Below are positions 9,328 to 16,169 of a DNA stretch of 37,352 bases, in pieces. The notes below the pieces were generated by a model. The model searched no databases, was not told the DNA's origin, and worked only from the letters and a program-made list of their open reading frames with translations. Location of the stretch: the IMG/VR virus record IMGVR_UViG_3300030329_001077, positions 1 to 37,352 of that record, one strand, 5' to 3'. The translations under genes were made by a program, and so were the position numbers. The DNA comes from a virus. Every line of letters begins with the position of its first letter. Position 1 is the stretch's first letter.

Positions 9328-9574
9328 TAGTCCCCTTGATGATATGCCTGAAGCGAAAATACTTGAGGCTTTGGAACAGATCTCAACATTTGAAAAACAA
9401 TTTGTTGATTTGTCTGCGGCTCACGTTAGGGCGTTAAAGGATATTGCTATCCTTGCTACATCCATTTCAAGTATCATTGATACGGTTATGAAGATTGAAG
9501 GTAACACTAACATCCTTGCAGATTATGATTGGTCTGAAGTAAGGTCGGTGATTTCACGGTATCGAAACCATTGA
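9320..9574 (+). CDS. Small helical protein (84 aa)
   Basis: Starts at the ATG 9320 inside the end of the upstream gene (ATGAGTGA context). Residues 14-60 are a long amphipathic helix (EAKILEALEQISTFEKQFVDL, then HVRALKDIAILATSISSIID), probably a coiled coil, followed by a short acidic tail. No family is recognised. It is coupled by TTGA to the zinc-ribbon frame at 9571. Confidence 0.55.
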   Translation: MSDSPLDDMPEAKILEALEQISTFEKQFVDLSAAHVRALKDIAILATSISSIIDTVMKIEGNTNILADYDWSEVRSVISRYRNH

Positions 9575-9735
9575 ACAGTCCTTCAAAGTGGCCCCCCATA
9601 CCAAAATGTCCGGCCTGTTCGACAGGCTACATGATTTTGAGACAGGGTGTGTTTGATTGTGGTTGTGGTTTCGCAATCAGTGAAGATAGTTGGCTCAAGG
9701 AATGGCGTAAGAAGGTAGGGATGAAGGATGAATGA
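9571..9735 (+). CDS. Zinc-ribbon microprotein (54 aa)
   Basis: A TTG start overlaps the preceding stop as TTGA. The peptide has PKCPAC at 12-16 and FDCGCGF at 29-34, a compact four-Cys ribbon of the type found in DNA-dependent enzymes and small nucleic-acid-binding proteins, followed by a basic and tryptophan-rich helix (SWLKEWRKKVG). It ends inside the start of the next small frame. Confidence 0.5.
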   Translation: MNSPSKWPPIPKCPACSTGYMILRQGVFDCGCGFAISEDSWLKEWRKKVGMKDE

Positions 9736-9874
9736 AATAATCGCCTTCATCCCCCTTTGGATCGCAGGGTTCCTTATTGGCTTCTACGCTAAGAAAATCA
9801 ATCAGTGGTTAGAAGAAGAAGAAGCGATAGTAATAAATACAAAATACGGTGATGATGATATATGGCACAAGTAA
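9728..9874 (+). CDS. Small single-span membrane protein (48 aa)
   Basis: The ATG at 9728 follows a GGTAGGGATGAAGG purine-rich stretch. Residues 3-21 (EIIAFIPLWIAGFLIGFYA) form a membrane helix, followed by a charged tail. Its 3-prime end contains the promoter and start codon of the sliding clamp gene (13-bp overlap). Function unknown. Confidence 0.5.
   Translation: MNEIIAFIPLWIAGFLIGFYAKKINQWLEEEEAIVINTKYGDDDIWHK
9831..9847 (+). promoter_or_regulatory. TATA-like promoter for sliding clamp gene, inside upstream frame
   Basis: TAATAAATACAAAATAC begins 31 bases before the clamp ATG at 9862. It combines an A/T-rich TATA with CAAAATAC, as at 15972, and lies within the coding end of the 48-aa membrane protein. 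The spacing predicts a leaderless transcript for the clamp. Confidence 0.4.
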
Positions 9875-10674
9875 ATGGAAATGAATTGACTAAGTTGCTT
9901 AAGGCAACACAGAGGAAACAGAATATCAACGGTAAGCCCATTTCGCAGGTAGTGTCCTGTGTTTTGGTAGTAGGCAAGAACACACTCTCCACTACATCGT
10001 TAGTGCGGGATGGCAAGACATCATTGTCTCACTTCTCAATCCCTTGTGAGAGTAGTGGCCCTGCCGGTATTCCTGTTCCTGATATTGACAGACTCCTCGG
10101 AGTCCTCAAGTATCACGGTAATACCGTGTCTCTTGAACACGACCAAAAGCAAGATAAGTTGCGTATTGTTTCAGGTAAGAAGCAGACTACCCTTAAGACC
10201 AATATGGGTGCGCTTGCATACCCTAACAGTCGTGATACTATCAGTGATTGGGCCGACAAGAGTGAGAAGTTGGCGAAGAAGATAACTCCTCAAGGTTACG
10301 TCATGGGCGACGGCACAACGCAGAAACCTATGTTCACAATAATGTTGAATGGGACAGATCTTTTTGAGGCTCTCCGATGTGACGCTATGAATGGGCAGAA
10401 GTTGAACCGCTACACATTTAGTGTGGAAAGCAAGAACCTAATGTTGAGTGTCGGATCGGAATTGAAAGGTGCTACCGAATCGTTTTTGGGTTCGGTAGAT
10501 GTAGATGATTGGTCGTGGTCATTTGAAGGTGGTCTCGATAATGTCGTAGCAGACATAACCGAAACAGTCTGCCTCCATTTCTATGATTTCCGAGAACACA
10601 ATCAAGGCATCCGTATGGTTCTATGGTTGAATCATGGTAAGTCGTGGGTGTATCAAGCAGGTGTAGTAGCATGA
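9862..10674 (+). CDS. Sliding clamp, divergent PCNA-like processivity factor
   Basis: 270 residues, slightly longer than typical archaeal PCNA (about 247). The protein is beta-rich with the two-domain clamp rhythm. GIPVPDIDRLLGVLKYHG (about 69-86) matches the PCNA helix and strand with a D-x-x-x-x-x-L-K pattern, then VSLEHD and KLRIVS strands. The second half has LFEALRCDAMNGQK...YTFSVESKNLMLSVGSE and a final YDF-containing strand. Similarity to PCNA is weak by eye, and the assignment rests on the strand pattern plus the clamp loader and PolB nearby. ATGA overlap with the next gene. Confidence 0.65.
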   Translation: MAQVNGNELTKLLKATQRKQNINGKPISQVVSCVLVVGKNTLSTTSLVRDGKTSLSHFSIPCESSGPAGIPVPDIDRLLGVLKYHGNTVSLEHDQKQDKLRIVSGKKQTTLKTNMGALAYPNSRDTISDWADKSEKLAKKITPQGYVMGDGTTQKPMFTIMLNGTDLFEALRCDAMNGQKLNRYTFSVESKNLMLSVGSELKGATESFLGSVDVDDWSWSFEGGLDNVVADITETVCLHFYDFREHNQGIRMVLWLNHGKSWVYQAGVVA

Positions 10675-11018
10675 AAGGAAAACGGGCAGGTCGTGGCAAA
10701 CGCCACATGCGTTTTCGTAACAGGTGCTATGAATTACTCAAGCACGAGAATCGTTGGATGACTGCTCACGAGATCTTCACGGCATTCCTAGATGGACACC
10801 CAAAAACTCTCACTGTCGATGGGTATGTGAGCCATCCTAAATACATCCCAAGTGCAACAAGTGGACAACTCACACATATCCTAAAGTGGGATGATAGATT
10901 TGAACACAGGAAGAGCATTAGAGGGCCTACTTCTACTGCCGACCAAAACCGTTACAACACAAGTAACCCAAAGCACATGATAACACAATGGAGGGTTAAG
11001 GATGAAGATAGCAGTTGA
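10671..11018 (+). CDS. Winged-helix DNA-binding protein (115 aa)
   Basis: Start at the ATG 10671, coupled by ATGA to the clamp gene. The N-terminus is highly basic (KGKRAGRGKRHMRFRNR), followed by YELLKHENRWMTAHEIFTAFL and SATSGQLTHILKWDDRFEHR, a winged-helix layout with a recognition helix near residues 65-75. The layout parallels the 2521 product but lacks its zinc ribbon. Probably a regulator. The next gene begins 17 bases inside its end. Confidence 0.55.
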   Translation: MKGKRAGRGKRHMRFRNRCYELLKHENRWMTAHEIFTAFLDGHPKTLTVDGYVSHPKYIPSATSGQLTHILKWDDRFEHRKSIRGPTSTADQNRYNTSNPKHMITQWRVKDEDSS

Positions 11019-11709
11019 CCTATGTTCAGGTGGACACGGTTGGACTTGCGGCCTTGATCCGAAAAAGTGGTTTGTCATATCCGTTGAGATTGATGAGAAG
11101 TTAGATGCCACTATCCACGCAGACCTTACCGACAAAATGACCTTTGTCAAGATACAGAACGAGTTGAAGAAGCACCACAGACTATTCCCCGACCTTATCC
11201 TATTCTCCCCCGAATGTAAATCATTCTCTATTGCAGGGTGTAGAGCGCATTGGACGCCACCACCCGAAAGGAATCCTAAGAGTCTTGCCGCCGTGAAAGG
11301 TCTTGACCTTGTTCACAGTGGTCTCGACATCATTAGGATGTTCGTAGAATTGGCAAAACCCACTGATGAAGTGTTGTGGGTAATGGAGAACCCTGTCGGT
11401 CTCCTACGCAAAATGGAATGTGTTGAGCGTAAAGTGAACAGAATGGGGGCAGTAAGACACACTGTTGCTTACTGTCAATACGGTCACAACACACAGAAGC
11501 CGACAGATCTTTGGACTAACATAACATGGTGGAAGCCTCGCCCTATGTGCAAACGTGGCTCTCCTTGCCACGAAGCGGCACCACGCGGTAGTCGTAGCGG
11601 CATTCAGAAAAGTATGTCCTACCTAAGCCGTTCTCTCGTTCCTCAAGAATTATCGAGGGAGGTGGGAGAGGTATGTCTAAATACAAACTACGGCCCATCA
11701 TGGATGTGA
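11002..11709 (+). CDS. DNA cytosine-C5 methyltransferase-like protein
   Basis: 235 residues. Motif I is DLCSGGHGW (6-14), motif IV is FSPECKSFS (68-76) with catalytic Cys72 but Glu where the canonical Pro stands, motif VI is MENP (128-131), and KPTDLWTNI (166-174) matches the late motif common in phage C5 methyltransferases. The length is short (typical is over 300), leaving little room for a target-recognition domain. It could methylate viral DNA against host restriction. It is also possible that it modifies cytosine nucleotides or has relaxed specificity. No matching endonuclease is seen. Confidence 0.75.
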   Translation: MKIAVDLCSGGHGWTCGLDPKKWFVISVEIDEKLDATIHADLTDKMTFVKIQNELKKHHRLFPDLILFSPECKSFSIAGCRAHWTPPPERNPKSLAAVKGLDLVHSGLDIIRMFVELAKPTDEVLWVMENPVGLLRKMECVERKVNRMGAVRHTVAYCQYGHNTQKPTDLWTNITWWKPRPMCKRGSPCHEAAPRGSRSGIQKSMSYLSRSLVPQELSREVGEVCLNTNYGPSWM

Positions 11710-12002
11710 ACAATATGTCAATGAAAACAGTTTTAGCAGAAGCCCCGTCGGTTAGCGATATTGTATCGGCCGGTGGTAGAATAGAAATGAAGAAAGATGG
11801 ACAAGTGTATTACGTTGAGGTCAAAGCAGGGTTGAAACCTTCAGGGTCTTACCGTAATGCCGAGTGGCTACAAGAGCATTATGTCGACAAGGGTTTGACT
11901 ATGCAAGAGTTGGCTGATATGTTCAACGTGACACCCATGACGATTTATGGGTGGCTTCAGAAGCATGGTATTGAAACTCGTGGTCGTGGACGAAGGGCGT
12001 GA
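11673..12002 (+). CDS. Helix-turn-helix DNA-binding protein (109 aa)
   Basis: The ATG at 11673 follows a GGGAGGTGGGAGAGGT purine tract (strong RBS) and lies inside the upstream gene. The C-terminal half has the HTH pattern seen in phage homing-endonuclease-type and regulatory proteins: EWLQEHYVDKGLTMQELADM, FNVTPMTIYGWLQKHGIETR. A short beta hairpin (GGRIEMKKDGQVYYVEVK) precedes it. No HNH nuclease domain is present, so it is more likely a DNA-binding regulator. It ends in a GTGA overlap with the polymerase gene. Confidence 0.65.
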   Translation: MSKYKLRPIMDVNNMSMKTVLAEAPSVSDIVSAGGRIEMKKDGQVYYVEVKAGLKPSGSYRNAEWLQEHYVDKGLTMQELADMFNVTPMTIYGWLQKHGIETRGRGRRA

Positions 12003-14275
12003 GCAGTATGATTGTTGAGCATGACAGAGGGAGGGAGGTCTTGATCCGGTATCGAGACCCTACCACTCTGAAACGCTTGACACATCGTATTCAGCAACAC
12101 CCTTACTTCTTCGTTCATCGGGATGAAATGCCTTTGGATGATGAGGGTTGGGCCTACGCGAAAGAGCAGGGAGTATCTTCAGTTGTGGATAAGGGACACA
12201 AGGGTGTTGGCGGTGAGCCTCTACTCAAGGTGTCCTGTCACTATCCCTCCAACGTGATGGATATACGAAACAACTTCAAACAGACGTGGGAGGCGAATAT
12301 CCCTTTCACTACGAGGGCTTTGGCCGAGTCTGATTTTGAAGTCCCCATGTATGACCACAGAGTGTGGTCACTTGACGCTGAATGGTTAGTGGACAGTGGT
12401 CGTATCAACATGATTACTGTTCACGATTCCTACACGGACAAATTATACACATGGTTCATCAACATTGATGACGAGTCTCACAAGAAGGTTAGCGAAATGA
12501 AATGTGTTGACCATCCCGAAGGTCTTGAATCAATCCATTTCGATCCTCACGCAGTCCAATGCACAAATGAGAAGGAGTTACTCACACTCTTTGCGCGTAA
12601 GATGATGGAACACGACCCTGATGTCTTGATGGGTTGGTATCTTGTCGGTGCTGACATAAAGCAGATAGCGGGCAGAATGCGGGCAAACAAATTGAACCCC
12701 GCAATCATGTCCCCAATGCGTAAGCACCGCTACGACTATGGTGATTGGGAACAACCAATCCCCGGTCGTATTTGTTTCGACCTGATGCTTGGGTTCGTCA
12801 AACTGTGGACTGTCAAGAATGGGCAACTCCCCGGTCGCAAATTAGATGACGTGGCCGCTATCGCATTGGGAGAGCGCAAGGTTGAGTTGGACAATGGTCA
12901 CGATACCTACTACACAGATCTTGCGACCTATATTGACTACAACCGACAGGACGTGCGGTTACTACCCCGACTCAATGATATGCTCAACTGCCTCAATCAC
13001 TATCTTACTCTCATGCACCTATGCAAGTCCGACTTCCGTGCTACGCCACACGTCACCAAACTGACTACGGCACTACTACTGAACGACGATTTATGGGTTC
13101 ACCGAATACCTACAAGACCGCAACACGCATACGTGCCTTATAGCGGTGCTGATATTATGGAACCTGAAGCCGGAGTGTATGAAAATCTCGGCATCCTCGA
13201 TATTCGTGCCATGTATCACAGTAACGTGAATCTACACAACATTTCATGGGAGACTCTCTCCGAGGATGGTGTAGATTGTGGCAACGGTATTCAATTCCAC
13301 CAAAATGAACAGGGTGCAGTAGGTCGCCTGATGGATTATCTGACTAACCTACGTAACGAATACAAAGCAAACAAGAAGAATGCGACCGATCAGAACGAGG
13401 CGAAGAAGTGGGATGCTATGCAGTATGCAACTAAGTCCCTTATCGCCTCTCTCTACGGGGTGTGTGGTGATGAGAAGTATTCACTGTATCACCCAAAGGT
13501 CGCTGACGCTATCACATTCACAAGCAGACAGACATTAGGGCGACTTCGTGACCTATGCAATGAGAAAGGAAATGAAGTAGTGTATGGTCACACCGACAGT
13601 GTTTTCGTGCGCATCAACAACCCCGATGAAGGACTGAAACTGTGTGAGGAATTGAATGTTACCATGCACCCTATTGTGATTGAGTTTGAGCGTTGGGCAG
13701 AAAGTATGCTCATCAAAGCGAAGAACCGATATGCGGGTATGGTGACGTGGGTCGAGGGTAATCATTTGGATGAGCCTGACTACTACGTCAAGGGTATTGA
13801 GTTGAAACAGGCTCGTATGCCCAAAGCAATGAAGGACACTATGATGACAACCCTACGGGGTATTCTACACGGTAAAACACAGGATGAAGTCAGTGACGAG
13901 TTGTGTGGTTTGATTACACAGATTACAAATGGTGAAATGCCTATCGAAGATCTTTGCATGAAGGGGTCTTTGTCGAAACCATTGCATCAATACAACACAT
14001 TATCAGGCACATCAGCCGCCGCAGATTGGGCTTACCGCAATTTGGGGATCGAATACGGAGAGGATGACTACTTCCTATGTCTATTGGATGAGGAAGGTAA
14101 ATACATCGGGTTTGATAAGCCTGAACAGATACAAGGATTAGCCAAAGTAGGCTACAAACACATAGCACAACGATTCATCGTCAACAAGGCATCTGACCTT
14201 TATGACGTAGTAGGGTGGGATATGACGCCACTGATGGTAGCAATGGAGGGGAAGCAGAACGTAGTGTGGCTTTGA
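11999..14275 (+). CDS. polB: Family B DNA polymerase with 3-5 exonuclease
   Basis: 758 residues from the GTG at 11999 (GTGA overlap); the ATG at 12008 is an alternative. Exo I is SLDAEWL (D126, E128), Exo II lies near DVLMGWYLVGADI (about 209-221), with Tyr where Asn is usual, and Exo III is YNRQD near 314. Polymerase motif A is LDIRAMYHS (about 400-408), an unusual form of DxxSLYP that keeps the catalytic Asp. Motif B is KSLIASLYG (about 480-488) and motif C is YGHTDSVF (about 528-535), with both catalytic Asp positions represented. This is the replicative polymerase, working with the clamp, clamp loader and primase in the same arm. Confidence 0.96.
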   Translation: MSSMIVEHDRGREVLIRYRDPTTLKRLTHRIQQHPYFFVHRDEMPLDDEGWAYAKEQGVSSVVDKGHKGVGGEPLLKVSCHYPSNVMDIRNNFKQTWEANIPFTTRALAESDFEVPMYDHRVWSLDAEWLVDSGRINMITVHDSYTDKLYTWFINIDDESHKKVSEMKCVDHPEGLESIHFDPHAVQCTNEKELLTLFARKMMEHDPDVLMGWYLVGADIKQIAGRMRANKLNPAIMSPMRKHRYDYGDWEQPIPGRICFDLMLGFVKLWTVKNGQLPGRKLDDVAAIALGERKVELDNGHDTYYTDLATYIDYNRQDVRLLPRLNDMLNCLNHYLTLMHLCKSDFRATPHVTKLTTALLLNDDLWVHRIPTRPQHAYVPYSGADIMEPEAGVYENLGILDIRAMYHSNVNLHNISWETLSEDGVDCGNGIQFHQNEQGAVGRLMDYLTNLRNEYKANKKNATDQNEAKKWDAMQYATKSLIASLYGVCGDEKYSLYHPKVADAITFTSRQTLGRLRDLCNEKGNEVVYGHTDSVFVRINNPDEGLKLCEELNVTMHPIVIEFERWAESMLIKAKNRYAGMVTWVEGNHLDEPDYYVKGIELKQARMPKAMKDTMMTTLRGILHGKTQDEVSDELCGLITQITNGEMPIEDLCMKGSLSKPLHQYNTLSGTSAAADWAYRNLGIEYGEDDYFLCLLDEEGKYIGFDKPEQIQGLAKVGYKHIAQRFIVNKASDLYDVVGWDMTPLMVAMEGKQNVVWL

Positions 14276-14277
14276 CC

Positions 14278-14293
14278 ATATAACCCAAATACT
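14278..14293 (+). promoter_or_regulatory. TATA plus CAAATACT promoter after polB
   Basis: ATATAACCCAAATACT, identical in 13 of 16 positions to the element at 8328. Predicted transcription start is near 14305, about 24 bases before the ATG at 14329. Confidence 0.55.
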
Positions 14294-14328
14294 TTTCAGA
14301 CCCACAGACAATGGGTATGTGATGACTT

Positions 14329-14520
14329 ATGGATTATACCGACATGGTTAAATACAACTTCTCGTGTTATTATTGTCGTGAGCCGCACTCACTATCGGAC
14401 TTGAGCCATTTTGACCCAATTGATCCGGCAGACCCCGAGTATTCAGACGTAGCCCCAATTTGTGTATATTGTGTTCAACAGATGTGTGAAGCGGCCATAG
14501 GATTTGATGAAGATGAGTGA
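14329..14520 (+). CDS. Zinc-binding microprotein (63 aa)
   Basis: 63 residues. CYYC (13-16) and CVYC (47-50), with a His at 20, give a treble-clef or zinc-ribbon arrangement with a 30-residue acidic loop between. The end is acidic (GFDEDE). It follows its own promoter. The end of the frame overlaps the next gene. The spacing of Cys pairs with flanking acidic residues suggests protein rather than DNA contact, which is only a guess. Confidence 0.6.
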   Translation: MDYTDMVKYNFSCYYCREPHSLSDLSHFDPIDPADPEYSDVAPICVYCVQQMCEAAIGFDEDE

Positions 14521-14827
14521 TATTTTAATGCCCGGGCAGGGTGGTAAGAGACATAAGAGAAAGATGACGGCTAACGAAGTCCACAACGAATTAGTAAATC
14601 TACAAAATCATGTAGGTCAATTCGCTCGTGCAGTTGGGAATGATTTCCAACAATTCCAAACGCTAGTCATGGCCCTACTCGATGAGTTGGGTATGGTAGA
14701 AGAATATGAGTGCGGTAAATGCAATCAGAAGGAAATTATGATTCCTAAGATGAAAAGATTAGAAATTGTCCCCCAATGTCCCACTTGTGGTGAGATCTTA
14801 GTGGATGAGAATGAAGAAGAAGAGTGA
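14513..14827 (+). CDS. Helical protein with C-terminal zinc ribbon (104 aa)
   Basis: The start is one of three close in-frame options (TTG 14504, ATG 14507, ATG 14513); I prefer 14513, which sits in an ATGAGTGA overlap. The N-terminus is basic (GGKRHKRKM), then a helix (EVHNELVNLQNHVGQFARAV, QFQTLVMALLDELG) and a ribbon with CGKC and CPTCG, ending in an acidic tail (VDENEEEE). Possibly a small DNA- or RNA-polymerase-associated factor. Its stop codon forms the left edge of the palindrome at 14825. Confidence 0.6.
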   Translation: MSDILMPGQGGKRHKRKMTANEVHNELVNLQNHVGQFARAVGNDFQQFQTLVMALLDELGMVEEYECGKCNQKEIMIPKMKRLEIVPQCPTCGEILVDENEEEE

Positions 14828-14840
14828 TACTTAAGTATCA
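14825..14840 (+). promoter_or_regulatory. Perfect 16-bp palindrome, promoter/operator of gene at 14871
   Basis: TGATACTTAAGTATCA is a perfect palindrome whose centre (ACTTAAGT) could serve as a TATA box. Exactly 30 bases separate it from the ATG at 14871. A close relative with the same 30-base spacing lies before the tail tube gene at 31297-31314 on the other strand. Confidence 0.6.
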
Positions 14841-14870
14841 GAACAGATGTAGCAGGTAGTAGTGATAGAA

Positions 14871-15149
14871 ATGTCAAAGGTATTGGTTATTGGTGATGAA
14901 AAGGCTCTTGCGAAAGCAATTGAGAAGCATGGTGCAATTAACGTATGGTGGGCTGAAGATTATGGCCCATCAACACGTCGAATCGGTGCATCAGTAGGTC
15001 TTGACCGTTACAGTTATGCGGGATCGGAAGCCGACCAAGAAGCATTTGATATTGTTATTGGTGGTGAAAAGAAAGAAGCACCAAAGAAGTCATCTAAACC
15101 TGCTCAAAAGAAAGAGCCGGTGAAGAAGGATGACGGAAAAGAGTCTTGA
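14871..15149 (+). CDS. Small protein with Lys-rich tail (92 aa)
   Basis: 92 residues from the ATG at 14871, with GTGAT four bases upstream. Residues 1-65 look like a small alpha/beta fold (KVLVIGDEKALAKAIEKHG, then NVWWAEDYGP), superficially like a nucleotide-binding strand-loop-helix but without a glycine-rich loop. The last 27 residues are a low-complexity Lys/Pro/Glu tail (KKEAPKKSSKPAQKKEPVKK), typical of nonspecific nucleic-acid association. It has its own palindromic promoter, suggesting regulated or strong expression. The next gene starts within its end. Confidence 0.6.
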   Translation: MSKVLVIGDEKALAKAIEKHGAINVWWAEDYGPSTRRIGASVGLDRYSYAGSEADQEAFDIVIGGEKKEAPKKSSKPAQKKEPVKKDDGKES

Positions 15150-15966
15150 TTATTACAAGAAGAAGGGGCATTACAACCCCATCGAAGCCGAACGGTTAGG
15201 TGTCCCACTTAGGGTGTCTAAGTCTTCGTTTATGCAGTATTTATGGTGTCCCCGCCAATTTTGGTGGAACCATGTAATGCTACCTGACGTTCGCCCACCA
15301 CCCACAGAGGCTATGCTTCGTGGGACAGAGGTTCACGACGCTCTTGATGAGGCTTATGACAATTGGGAGGGAGAAGATCTTCCCCTACCTGTGTCAGACG
15401 ATGCCGCTTACATTACTCTCATTGAGATGGAGAATCAACGCCGCCAATTGTGGGGTGAAGAGCATTTCATCCCGATCGAGCATGAGATTCACCACGAGGT
15501 ATATGACCCTGAATTGAACATTGTGATGGTTGGTCGTATGGATGCACTCTATCGTCACCCTGATGGGGGACTCGTTCTCGGTGAGTTGAAAACCGGCAAC
15601 ATGGGTGACTCTAAATTGAGCAAGACTCGCAAGGAATTGTGCTTCTACATGCGTATGTTACAACTCATGGGTGTTGAAGAAGAAGTGACTCACTTCTATT
15701 ATATGACACCCGACTGTGACAACGCTACTTTCGTTCAGAAGATCTTGGAGAAGAAGAAGCCCCCTGTAACTTTCATGGGAGAAACGCAGGGTTTAGCCAT
15801 TCTTGAGCCGGTTTCAAAGCGTTCTATCAATGCTTTTACGAAATCCTTAAGAGTCGCAATAGACGGTCTAAGAGGGCAAGAGTGGCCGATGAAGTGGAAT
15901 GATTTTACATGCCCTCAATGGTGTGATTACTCCATCTCTTGCGATAATGAAAGATTGGGTATATGA
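15130..15966 (+). CDS. Cas4/RecB-like PD-(D/E)XK nuclease with iron-sulfur cluster
   Basis: 278 residues. The Cas4/AddB-type layout is complete: first Cys in YLWCPRQF (C40), the RGTEVHDALDE helix with H69, GRMDAL (D138), LGELKTGN (E152, K154), the Q/Y helix ELCFYMRML, and a C-terminal CPQWCDYSISC with C261, C265 and C271. The four Cys would bind a 4Fe-4S cluster. Family activity: single-strand exonuclease or end-processing nuclease. With no CRISPR genes around, a role in viral recombination or DNA-end processing together with the Sak4-like ATPase is more likely. Confidence 0.88.
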   Translation: MTEKSLDYYKKKGHYNPIEAERLGVPLRVSKSSFMQYLWCPRQFWWNHVMLPDVRPPPTEAMLRGTEVHDALDEAYDNWEGEDLPLPVSDDAAYITLIEMENQRRQLWGEEHFIPIEHEIHHEVYDPELNIVMVGRMDALYRHPDGGLVLGELKTGNMGDSKLSKTRKELCFYMRMLQLMGVEEEVTHFYYMTPDCDNATFVQKILEKKKPPVTFMGETQGLAILEPVSKRSINAFTKSLRVAIDGLRGQEWPMKWNDFTCPQWCDYSISCDNERLGI

Positions 15967-15971
15967 TAACG

Positions 15972-15988
15972 TTTATATTCAAAATACT
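15972..15988 (+). promoter_or_regulatory. TATA plus CAAAATACT promoter
   Basis: TTTATATTCAAAATACT begins 30 bases before the ATG at 16002. The downstream part matches the elements at 8328 and 14278 with one extra A. GGTGAT sits three bases before the ATG, so a short-leader or leaderless message are both possible. Confidence 0.5.
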
Positions 15989-16001
15989 ACAAGGTGATAC
16001 T

Positions 16002-16160
16002 ATGACAAAATGGGCAGTAGCGTGTGCAAAATGCGCAAGTAATGATTTCAAGAATGAGAAGAAGCAGTATATGGTTACAGGTGATGTTGACAACCCTCAC
16101 GGTGAAGTTATCGTGATGGCGGAGTGCATTGATTGTGGACATGTTCAGTGTGTAGTGTGA
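16002..16160 (+). CDS. Zinc-ribbon microprotein (52 aa)
   Basis: 52 residues from the ATG at 16002, chosen for the AAGGTGAT RBS three bases upstream; the ATG at 15963 in frame would read through the promoter. CAKC (8-11), CIDC (43-46) and a final Cys (VQC) surround a beta hairpin with KNEKKQYMVTGD. The arrangement is like the C-terminal ribbon of TFIIS or RpoM-type proteins, but it is too short to assign. Confidence 0.6.
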   Translation: MTKWAVACAKCASNDFKNEKKQYMVTGDVDNPHGEVIVMAECIDCGHVQCVV

Positions 16161-16169
16161 GGGTTCCCC

